From Dillenia suffruticosa (Eukaryota > Streptophyta > Magnoliopsida > Dilleniales > Dilleniaceae), in the NCBI GenBank assembly GCA_033439265.1, contig JAVTVX010000015.1:382001-446000 (forward strand): a stretch of 64,000 nucleotides of DNA. The letters run 5' to 3'. Every line of letters starts with the position of its first letter. Position 1 is the first letter of the stretch. The position numbers and the translations under genes were made by a program. The notes below the pieces were generated by a model, which was not told where the DNA came from, searched no databases, and worked only from the letters and a program-made list of their open reading frames with translations. This document shows, piece after piece, positions 51,301 through 59,800 of the stretch.

Positions 51301-54008
51301 TACACCAATCTAAGGTAAGAAAAACTCCCTTCATGAGTCTAAATGAGAAATAGGTCAATCCTTTTTTGACAATTAATAATGGCTTCCCATTTATCATGAG
51401 TCTCACCAAACATATTAATGCGAGAAGCTCACTCTTTGCCATATTCATCTTCATCCACAAATTAAATGGGAAGCATAAATATTGTCACCCCCCACTAAGA
51501 TATGAGAAAATGTTGTCTTGAACCCCTCTTAATCAGCTTACTCTGAGGGTTCACTACGAGAGTGAAAAGAAGAGGAGAGAGAATCTGCATGTCTTGACCC
51601 ACAGGAAACTAAGAACCAACTCTAGGCTCTCCTTTTAATAATGACAGGAAAAAGAATAATAATAAAAGCCAAAGTGACCCATGTTTTCCAGCATATTATC
51701 TAAAAAATACCAACCAACCCTATCATAGGTCTTTTCAAAGTCTAACATCAAAACTACACTCCTATCGTGCTTTTTAAATAATCAACTACATCATTAGCAA
51801 CTGATGCTGCAATCAAAATCTGTTTAGCTCCGATAGAGGCACTCTTGTTATAAGCACTGTGCACAGCCTATTAACTAAATCATTATCCACAATTTGGTAA
51901 AAGCTAATAGTAAGACTAAGAGATCTAAAATCCTTCACTTGCAAGAAACACAAACAATTAAAAAAAAAATAGCAAAGAGAGTCATTGAAATGTAACTTGT
52001 GCACGACTTTTAAATTTTATCTCTATTTTTTCTCAAATATGAGTGAGTAGTTGTTTTTGGAATTTGTGTCTAACCTGGAACATCTGAAAATGAATTTCTT
52101 CAAAGCTGAAAATCATTTTCTCCATTTTTATGCTTCCAGGCCTTTGTTTCATCAAAAATTAGTCTCTTGAGATGATAAGTTCCTTGGTTCTTGGCTGTAT
52201 AGGCTGCAGCCTTTAGAGTCATCACTTTGTCCAGTAAAAATTCATCCATACCCTTTTTCTTCAGGCTTCTCTGTCTTGGGATGAATTTGATTGTAAGACG
52301 GGCAACTAAAGACTTTTTAAGTGATCGATTTTTAGTTCTTTTGGACCATGCTTCATATGGTGTGACATGAGCAGCAGCTTTAGTAGGAGACTTGTTAAGA
52401 AGATAAACGGATGTGTAAACAGCATCTGCCAAAAGTTGTTTGGAAGTCTTTTGGCTTTTTCATATCAGCCATGACATTTTGCTGAGGACTCTTACAGACA
52501 GCTGCTTGTTTCCTTTCAATTATCTAAAAATGGTTTATAGATGAACTCTCCACCATGATCAGTTTGTAGGCTTTTAATTTGCAGCCTACTTTGCTCAAGA
52601 AAGTAAACCCACATTACTCTCGAATAATTATCAAGAGAGTAGAAAGTACCTTTTGTTACAGATGGAGTTCTTGTTGGTCCCCAAGGATTTGCATGTACAA
52701 GCTCTCGACTTGTCTCAAGAACTTGCTTGTCTGATCAAAAGAAATGTATGTCAAACTATCTGTTCTAAACTAATCATGTGCAATTTTACATCGTGGAGGA
52801 ATCATTGGAAATATGTTAGCTAATTATCTATCATCTTCACCATACATGCATGTTCTAAATTCAAAGCTTGCTTGATATGTACATTTTGGGTAGTACAAAG
52901 AATGAAGTCTTTTCCACTTGCAATTTAAACATATTTTTGGTTCCTCTTGCTACAGTTCTTTACTACTGAACCTTATGCTTGTGAATCATCAAGCTTACCA
53001 AAGTATCCTCCCAGCAAGGAACTGGATGTAAAATTGAGAGATGAAGAAGCTAGAAGGTTCGACATTGTTGCTCATGGTGCTAGTGTTTTCTAATTACTTA
53101 GCCATTGTATATTTAAAGATGTTGAACGTGTGCAGACAAAGAGGTGTGAATGGAAAAGCTAATGCTGCTGATAATACCAGAAGAGTTAGAGCCCGTGATC
53201 GTGGTGGTCGGGCAGTACCAGCTCCAGAAGCCAATGCGGAGCATCAAGCAAACTTAGATGTATGTGATATAGCATTTTCTCTCGGTTATTTTATATTTGA
53301 ATGCATCATGGTCTCCATCAAGCCAACTTGTAAGGCCCAAGTATTTTGGTTCATTTGAGGTACTCCAGTTCTGGAAAGTTGCAGACACATATTTCATGCG
53401 TGAGTAAACATCAGCTGAGTAATATGAAACAAGCCTAGGGATATTTATGCAGCTAGCAATAGAATCTGCTTTTATTGATTCTGCCATGTCATCAGACAAT
53501 ATTTTCCAGCAATTGAGAATGAAGTGTTGAATAAAAGGTTATTTTAGCGTACAACCCAAACATCTAAGATTTGCATCCTTGTAAAACTGGGTCTTATCAT
53601 GGCTAAGGATTTGTAGATGATTTATCTGGGCCTTGATTTCATATTTTGGCTCACATGTTTCATCTCATCTCACTATATTTTTCCTTTGTTCAATTTCAGA
53701 AATGGAGAGTTGTGGCACAAGCAAATGCTAAGAGTAGAAGTGAGAAATTCCCCCCGCCACATCAAGATGGAGCGGTTGGTTTCCCTGCTGATAAATCACA
53801 TAATGGTCCCTTGTCTTTTGGTGCACCTGATACTTCCTTTAGCTCATCGATTTTCAACCCAAAGACATCTGCTAAAAGCACCGCAACCATTGGAGGGACC
53901 TCTAGAAGAAAGAAAAGCACCAAAGATGAGCTTCCCGGAGCCCCATCTCGGAGGTTTCTTAGTGCATTTAAGCCATCAGCTATTGGACTGTATGGATCTA
54001 AGAAGTAA
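34749..54008 (+). CDS. CDK-like Ser/Thr protein kinase (At1g54610/IBS1 type), N-myristoylated, seven exons
   Basis: Coding exons are 34749-35081, 35180-35464, 40334-40651, 45411-45638, 52956-53056, 53136-53259 and 53700-54008; all junctions are GT..AG and the frame closes to 565 residues. The start MGC fits N-myristoylation at Gly2 and S-acylation at Cys3, so membrane attachment is expected. Residues 105 to about 390 are the kinase domain: glycine loop [10 protein letters not shown] (112-121), ATP lysine in VALKK (Lys135), [10 protein letters not shown] with catalytic Asp230, DFG at 248-250 and a CDK-type activation segment [15 protein letters not shown]. All catalytic residues are intact. 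The C-terminal tail is basic and Ser-rich (RRKKSTK, ending [10 protein letters not shown]). It lacks a PSTAIRE helix, as is usual for plant CRK/CKL kinases, so a cyclin partner is not assured. Introns 2, 3 and 4 are 4.9, 4.8 and 7.3 kb and are packed with transposon debris. Confidence 0.95.
35575..35850 (-). mobile_element. LINE 3'-end fragment in kinase intron 2
   Basis: GATAGAGAAGGAAAATTATATTAG and the following about 275 bases align with the sequence at 49945-50240, including the shared CCCATA..GAAGAG and CTCCAAAT words. The 49.9 kb copy adjoins minus-strand LINE reverse transcriptase, so this is read as the 3' end of the same LINE family on the minus strand. Confidence 0.5.
36051..36695. 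repeat. Local direct duplication (about 180 bp, offset 463 bp) in kinase intron 2
   Basis: ACTTGATCTAAGTTGGCTGG and the next roughly 180 bases at 36051-36230 recur at 36514-36695 with moderate divergence, including CATACTTTTGACCTGG/CGTACTTTTGACCTGG and CACCCAATTTAGG. A third fragment with CACCCAATTTAGG sits near 36264. The unit is not recognised. Confidence 0.75.
37080..37950 (+). mobile_element. Degenerate LINE reverse transcriptase fragment
   Basis: On the plus strand broken frames contain [13 protein letters not shown] near 37570-37610, a hallmark of the C-terminal half of plant LINE reverse transcriptases, followed by recognisable but frameshifted downstream text (RVSFGLGG). Upstream, [12 protein letters not shown] near 37388 may be a decayed FADD region. 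Stops and frameshifts make it inactive. Confidence 0.6.
39299..39504 (-). mobile_element. 5'-truncated RTE-type retroposon with 12 bp TSD and (CAA)n tail
   Basis: TACCATGGACCT occurs at 39299-39310 and again at 39493-39504, bounding a 182 bp insert. On the minus strand the insert ends with ACTTAGTGGGATAAAGGCTT, GGC and (TTG)n, the 3' tail typical of plant RTE elements and matching the tail of the RTE at 59.6 kb. No pol III boxes are visible at the other end, so a truncated RTE is favoured over a SINE. It lies in kinase intron 2. Confidence 0.8.
40940..42360. other. Probable noncoding dispersed repeat in kinase intron 3
   Basis: AAGGTCGAATCCCACGGGAA at about 41055-41074 is a phrase met in many plant dispersed repeats, often near LTR-element leaders. 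The segment is AT-rich, has no coding frame and has sharp changes of composition near both ends. The element type and exact ends are not established. Confidence 0.35.
42640..43925. other. Possible nonautonomous DNA transposon in kinase intron 3
   Basis: The left end (GGTGTCAAATGGGCCGTCGCG) and a right-end region rich in CATGCC/GGCATGA words are more GC-rich than the interior. They show weak inverted resemblance (GTACAGGTGT versus GTACAAGTTGT on the opposite strand). There is no transposase frame. The call is tentative. Confidence 0.25.
44103..44600. repeat. Three tandem copies of a roughly 165 bp unit
   Basis: TCTTGCTTGAGAAT starts at 44111, 44277 and 44441, each followed by CTTTAC..TTCTCTTCC(T/A)ATCAT and GATGTTAT. 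Copies run through GCAATCATA.TTGTTACCATTA and end near 44600. The second and third copies are more alike. The array lies inside kinase intron 3, about 0.8 kb before exon 4. No coding frame is apparent. Confidence 0.85.
45620..45990 (+). repeat. Tandem duplication spanning the exon 4 splice donor of the kinase gene
   Basis: The stretch from the end of exon 4 (GCATTAAACAGTGAAGTAAGC) through about 45800 is repeated, diverged, from about 45812 to 45985 (ACATTAAATTGTAAAGTAGGC). Later shared words are CTGATCATAG, GTTTTTCTATT and TTGCTTCCAAATC. The period is about 184 bp. The second copy has lost the coding context, and its donor-like GTAAAG or GTAGGC lies in intron 4. Confidence 0.75.
46400..47960 (+). 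mobile_element. Degenerate LINE (RT and zf-RVT remnants) in kinase intron 4
   Basis: Plus-strand broken frames contain [14 protein letters not shown] near 46500-46545, a reverse transcriptase FADD motif, and [32 protein letters not shown] text near 47510-47590 typical of the zf-RVT region of plant LINEs. Multiple stops and frameshifts show it is dead. Confidence 0.75.
49277..49926 (-). repeat. Three tandem copies of a 209-220 bp unit inside the copia element
   Basis: TTGGATTCTTAATAAG begins at 49277, 49486 and 49706, each followed by CTTCTCCTTTG(A/G)AGCTTC, GCAACATTATTATACAATTCATGC and GAAGCAACTG. The repeat covers the linker ahead of the copia reverse transcriptase start on the minus strand. 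The copies are about 90% alike by eye. Confidence 0.85.
49930..51990 (-). mobile_element. Degenerate LINE fragment nested in the copia element
   Basis: On the minus strand, [20 protein letters not shown] near 51750-51690 is the LINE reverse transcriptase DFEKAYD motif, and [11 protein letters not shown] near 51455 is the later KINMAKSEL segment. The left end (49945-50240) matches the LINE 3' end also found at 35575. Copia sequence lies on both sides, so the LINE inserted into it or arrived by rearrangement. Confidence 0.75.
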
Positions 54009-54489
54009 AGGTAAAGAATCAGTTTCTGAAGTTTTTAGAAGCAAAAAGTAAGGTTGATTTTCCGTTTTAGTCATCCATCATTCTTGCATGCCATTTCCAC
54101 GGTTAGCCTTTCAATTTGTTTAATTTTCCCCAAGTGTATCAGTTTATATTCATAGGGTGGAAACCATTTCCATTTTTGTTGTATTGTCCACAGAACCGAA
54201 TCCCATTTTCTGTAAATATATGGGAACAAAATATAGGCCACATAGAGGTCAAGTTGGTTTTATTCCGGAATGTGTATCGTCTAGTGTATGAAAATTCACA
54301 TAGTTAAAATCTTGTCCGGTTGGCTTTATAACTTATATGCTGCATGGTGTCGGATTCCAACACATTCCTGCCACGCAAAATGATTTAGATTATCAGAATT
54401 TGGATTTTGCATTAACAGCCGAGAAATCATATATTCTCTTTGAATTCTGTCGGTTAGAAAGGAAGGTCCTGTTATAACTTCTCAATTGT
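54009..54489 (+). other. Kinase 3' UTR and flank
   Basis: Follows TAA at 54006-54008. AT-rich with no gene. The kinase poly(A) site is expected here. A short frame at 54116 has no family resemblance. Confidence 0.5.
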
Positions 54490-56240
54490 GATCTATGGAT
54501 TTTATTTGATCGGATCTAAAATTCAATGGTTTAAAATTTTTAAATTGATTCAAAATCTCCAAATTTTGAATCTGTGTTAAGTCGAATTTAAAATATTTAA
54601 ATTGATTCAAAATTCCCATGAATTTCATTTACTTCGATTTAAACCCAAATCTAGATATTGGAATCTGAATCTTTAAACTTCATTTCAATTCCACAAATTG
54701 GAATTTGAAATCTTGAATTTCATTTGGTCGGATTTTGAATCCAGATTCATGAATTGGATTTTGAATCTCTGGATTTCATTTCAAATTTATAGATTGAAAT
54801 CAAAATGTCTAAATTTCATTTTTCATTTCAAATCCAAGGATTGGAATCAAAATACCTAAATTTCAATTCAAATCCAAGGAGAGCAATTCGAGTCCTTGAA
54901 TTTCATTTCATCAGATTTCAAATCCAATTCTATGAATTGGATTTTGAATTCCAAGAGTTTCATTTCAAATCCGGGGATTAGAGTCCACAACAACAAACTG
55001 CGCCTTAATCCCAATAGTTGGGGTCGGCCATTTGAGAGACAAACTTGAAGGATTAGAGTCCAAATCTTCGAATTTTTCTTTGTTGGATTTCAAATCCAAA
55101 TCAAGGAATTGGATTTTGAATCCGTGGATTTCATTTCAAATCCATGGATTGGAATCTAAATTCTTCAATTTCATTTCAAATCGAGGGATTGAAATCTGAA
55201 TCCATGAATTTCATCTGGTTGGATTGCAAATCCAAATTTAGGAATTGGATTTTGAATTCAATGAATTTCATTTCAAATCTAGGGATCGGAATTTGAATCC
55301 TTAAATTTCATTTTATCACATTTCAAATACAAATCTAAGAATTGGAATCTAAATACATAAATTTCATTTCAAATCCACGGTTTGGAATCCGAATCTTTGA
55401 ATTTCATTTGGTCAGATTCCAAATCGAAATCTAAAAGTTGGATTTTGAATTCAGTGAATTTCATTTCAAATCCAAGAATTAGAATTTTAATCTTTGAATT
55501 TCATTTTGTTGGATTTCAAATTCAAATCCAGTGATTCGATTATGAATCCATTGATTTCATTTCAAATCCACAAATTGGAATCTACGCACTTGAATTTCAT
55601 TTCAAATCCAAGGCATGGAATTTGAATCCTCGAATTTCATTTGGTCGAATTCCAAATCAAAATCTAGGAATTGGATTTTGAATTTGTGGATTTCATTTTA
55701 CTCCAGGGATTGGAATCCTAATCCTTAAGTTTTATTAGGTCAGATTTCAAATTCAAATCTCGAAATTAGATTTTGAATCTGTAAATTTCAATTTCAAATC
55801 CAACAATTGGAATCTAAATTCTTAAACTTCATTTGGTTGGATTTCAAATCCATAACCAAGAATTGGATTTTGAATCTATGAATGTCATTTCAAATCCAGG
55901 GATAGGAATTCGAATTCTTGAATTTCATTTGTAATGATTTTAAATTTAAGGTTTGAATTCTCAACCGGTGGATTTTATTTCAAATACAATACTTGGAATA
56001 AAAGTCCACATATTTCATTTAGCTCGATTTCAAATCCAAATTTACGATTGGATTCAAAATCCATAATTTCATTTTAAATCCAAAAATAAAAAAATGTATT
56101 CGTGTATTTCATTTGGTCAGATTTAAAATTAAAATCCATGAATTCAATTCTAAATCCATGAATTTCATTATCAAATGTGATTGATTTAATTCTAAAAATC
56201 TCACATTTTACAGTCAAAATCCCTGGCTTAGTTATGAAAT
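54490..56240. repeat. Degenerate tandem array, about 96-97 bp period
   Basis: The block is built from variants of two halves: GAATTTCATTTCAAATCCA followed by GGATTGGAATC, and TTTGGTCGGATTTCAAATCC followed by GAATTGGATTTTGAATCC. The TTTGGTC-type marker recurs near 55209, 55311, 55408, 55504, 55639, 55734, 55831 and 55928, mostly 95-102 bp apart. Copies are diverged, so the array is old. Many words are near-palindromic (GGATTTCAAATCC, TGAATTTCA), giving fold-back potential. It fills most of the gap between the convergent kinase and PDH genes. Confidence 0.88.
54975..55062 (-). mobile_element. 62 bp RTE 3'-tail insertion with 13 bp TSD
   Basis: GGATTAGAGTCCA occurs at 54975-54987 and at 55050-55062. 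The 62 bp between begins CAACAACAAACTGCGCC and contains CCCAATAGTTGGGGTCGGCC and TTTGAGAGACAAAC. It is the reverse complement of the 3' end of the RTE at about 59634-59700. It is an extreme 5' truncation inserted into the satellite array. Confidence 0.8.
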
Positions 56241-56534
56241 TCACATTTAGGTCATCTTAATCCATCCTTAAAAAATCCAAGTCCTATTTCAAGTCATTGT
56301 ATTAAAAATATCAGAAAGCAGAGGAAACCCATGGATTTGAAAGCTTGTATTGTAAGATCCAAATTCTAAATCCAAAGAAACCGTTTCTATAAATCCAATG
56401 ATAACTCTCTAAACTAAGCTCACACCTCTTAATGTAAATTTTCAGACCATTAAACCACTAAGCCAGCCTGAAAAAAGGGCAGAAATCAGCAAAAGAAATC
56501 TTCAAATCCTAATTCTAGTCCATGTCTCAAGCAA

Positions 56535-56582
56535 GCAAGCAAACAAACAACAACAACAATAATCAAACCTTTATCCCACTAA
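56535..56582 (-). mobile_element. Possible RTE tail remnant
   Basis: (CAA)n-like sequence followed by CAAACCTTTATCCCACTAAA matches the tail pattern of the 39.3 kb insert. No clear target-site duplication was seen. Confidence 0.5.
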
Positions 56583-56866
56583 AGACAACAAGAACTTGCT
56601 GAAAACTCAAGTATGTTGCAGCCTCAATGATTTTTACAATTGTCCCCTCTCAAGTGTCCTTGGTACGTAAAGAATGTTACAGACCTTATTTTCCTGTTCA
56701 CCAGAAAACTTATTCGAACCCTTGAGTGACAGAGAATGCACAGGACGAGTAACTGACAGCTTTGAATAATGATGCAATTCTACCAAAGAAATCTTGCAGC
56801 TGCCATAGCAATCTCCAAAATTAAAAAAAGAAGACTCAACAAGCCTCAGATCATTTTACAGCAAAA

Positions 56867-59800
56867 CTAAGCAGCTGCAGCCATTGGAACAGATCTGTAG
56901 CAAGCCCTCTTTGCTGCACGAACAATATCTTCAATCTACATAGCATATCAAGTCGGTAATCAGGGGGAAAAAAATAATGCATAAACAATTGACGGATGTT
57001 GAAATAAATAAACTTCTAAATAATAGCATTTATCTGGTTTCTACTTAAAACTCAAAATCCAACCCTAGTACTGTGTAGATTGTGATTTCGGTTCCTCCTT
57101 CGGCATTTGGAGGATTTCATCTAAATATTTCAGATCATATTCCCCTCAGCTGCAATGATTCGTGATGTTACCCAAATAGCAGATCCATTTCAGATTAAAA
57201 GACCTAAACCAACTAGATGCGGGTAATTCAGTTGTGTCATGGGGAAGAATTTTCTGGCACGATAAGAAATCCTTCATGACAAAAGGAAAAGATATTAAAA
57301 AGGAAATGCTACCCTAGGTAACTAATTTATCCATCTTATCATCCAAAGTAGGACATCTGAAAGCCTGCAAAGCAAAAGGCTGCAAAAATGAACACCAGAT
57401 AACCTTTATTCGGCAAAAGAGATCTACATATCCAATTCTGAAAATTCTTGCATTCTTTTCCTACCGAATGTAACAAAATATAGACATGATGGTAATTCCT
57501 GTAAGTAGGTTAGAATCTTAGAAGCAGCACTGCATTCATCTTAACTTTATCATTGAAGAATCATTAACTTTCCACACAAACCGAATGCTTCACATAACAC
57601 AAGCGACAGGATGATGCAGAAATAGTGATAATAATAATATCTGTATTTGTCATTAAAGAGTCTTAGTCAAAGTAGTTGGAAAAGTAATCAACAAGTCATT
57701 TAGTTGATGTTTCAAGGAGTCCTAGTAGTTGGATGGGTAGTCAAAGACTTGAATTTGAGAGTCAGTTCTACAATTATCCAAGAGTCTACAGGTAGGAATC
57801 TTCTATGTAACTTGATCAGAACTTGAAAGAAATTTTAGTGATATTTCAGAATATCTACTTTCTCTGAGAGTAGAATTCTAATTAAACAGATTTCTTTTCA
57901 AGGAGGTGGACTCCTCCCCTGACATTTTTCATGCTCTATCCTTCTACCCATCCATTTCCCCTTCACAGTCAATATCCCCAACTCCATAAATCAAGTAAAT
58001 TTTCTGGGCTACGCATCAGAGGACAGTGTAGAAAGAAGCCAATGGTCTTTTGTCTCATAATTATTATAGTGCGAAAAATAAAGGTCAAGAAAACACCACT
58101 AGTCTTCTCCGTTGCATATTATTTGTAAACAATTTTGTTACAGAAGGCCAAATAAAAGCCTTAAATTTGAAAGACCTGAGTTACTTTACAGCAGTTCAAT
58201 AATAATTCCATTTTCGAGCCCATAATCTAACATTTATGTTTACAAAAGTTCCCAAACTTGAATGTCTTGTTTGCTATTTTAGCTTATATTATATATATAG
58301 GTGCATGCTATTCACTCTCAAAATTCATGGTTAGGAAATGACTAAAATGATTTCAAGCTTTCACGCTTGAACTATTTTTTATTAGAGTTATGGGAGAGAG
58401 TAATAGAACATAAATTGAGATTGGAAATAAATGTATCTCAAAACCAATTTGGATTTATGTCTGGAAGATCCACCAAGCAATATACTTGTTAAAACATTTG
58501 ATGGAGACATATAGAGTATAGAAAAAAGACCTACATATGGTATTCATTGACTTAGAAAAAGCGTATGATAAACTTCCTAGAGACTTATTGTGGTGGACAC
58601 TGATGAAGAAAGGAATATCCGTGAGATACATTAAGATACGACATTAAGTCCCCTCCTCTTTGCAATAGTGATAGACGAAATCACAAAAAATATTCATAAT
58701 GAAATACTATAGTGTATGCTTTTCGCAGATGACATAATACTAGTTGATAAAATTAGGGAGAATGTTAGTGCTAAACTAAAGTTATGGAGACTCACACTAG
58801 AATCCAGAGGTTTAGATTGAGTAGATCGAAAACCGAATATATGAGATATAAGATAAGAATGATGAAGAAACGATTAAATTAGATAGGCAAGATGTATCAA
58901 AAAATGAACGATTTAGATATTTAGATTCCATCATTTAAAATGATAATAATATAGATGGAAATGTGAATCATAGAATTCAAGTGGGTTGGATGAAATGGAG
59001 AAGGGAATTCGGAGTTCTTTGCGATCACACGATGCCATTACAGTTAAAGGGAAAGTTCTGTAGAACCACGGTTAGACCCACACTATTGTATGGTACTGGG
59101 CTATTAAATAACAACAAGAACAAAAGATGACTCTAGTAGAAATGAGAATATTTAGGTAGATGTGTGGAAAAACTAGAAAATATAGAATTAGAAATGAAGA
59201 GATTCGTAATAAATTGGGAGTTAGTTCAATTGTAGAAAAAATGCGAGAATATCGTCTGAGGTGGTTCGATCATGTGCAAAGAAGATCCAAAGATGCACCA
59301 GTTAGGAGAACAAAAAATTTAAATATAGACGATTTAGTAAAACATAAAGGTAGACTGCTAAAAACTTGAATGCAAATTATTCGCAAAGACATGGAAGTTA
59401 ATGGTTTAGAAGAGGAAATGATCTTGGATAGGACTAGACGTAGAAAAATCCGCACAAATTAAACCAATATATTTTAAATTTTTATCTATTGATTTATTCA
59501 TTAAATTTTCCTTTCCTTTTTCTTTTACTTCTTAGTTTTATTTTAGGTTATTCCATATCTATTTATATATATATTTTTCATTTCATTTTATTTTTATTTC
59601 TTTATTTCACTTCTCCATTCTCTATTTTTTTCAAATTTGTCTCTCAAATGGCTGATCCCAAGTATTGGGATTAAGGCTTGGCTTAGTTTGTTGTTGTTAT
59701 TGAAGTTTAGAGTAAGCTGCAATTCACCACATTCCTCCTAATTTCAGGTTAAATTCTTTAGCTTTATCAATTTTTATTCTTTTTTCACAGGAAAAGAGGC

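Larger units (their letters stand above)
48100..52800 (-). mobile_element. Degenerate Ty1/copia retrotransposon, interrupted by a LINE
   Basis: Read on the minus strand from right to left it shows: integrase remnants around 52790-52440 and the integrase C-terminal [17 protein letters not shown] (52432-52100); the start of the reverse transcriptase, [30 protein letters not shown] (49327-49118, here described in part); a decayed [11 protein letters not shown] segment near 49075; and RNase H text ([20 protein letters not shown], about 48400-48300, then VANIFTKP near 48150). Frameshifts and stops abound. No LTR pair was recognised. The element sits antisense in kinase intron 4. Confidence 0.85.

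Noticed and set aside
57400-57490. Segment resembling the LINE 3' end at 50.2 kb
   Set aside because: Only a few words (AATTCTTGCATTC) are shared, too little for a confident call.
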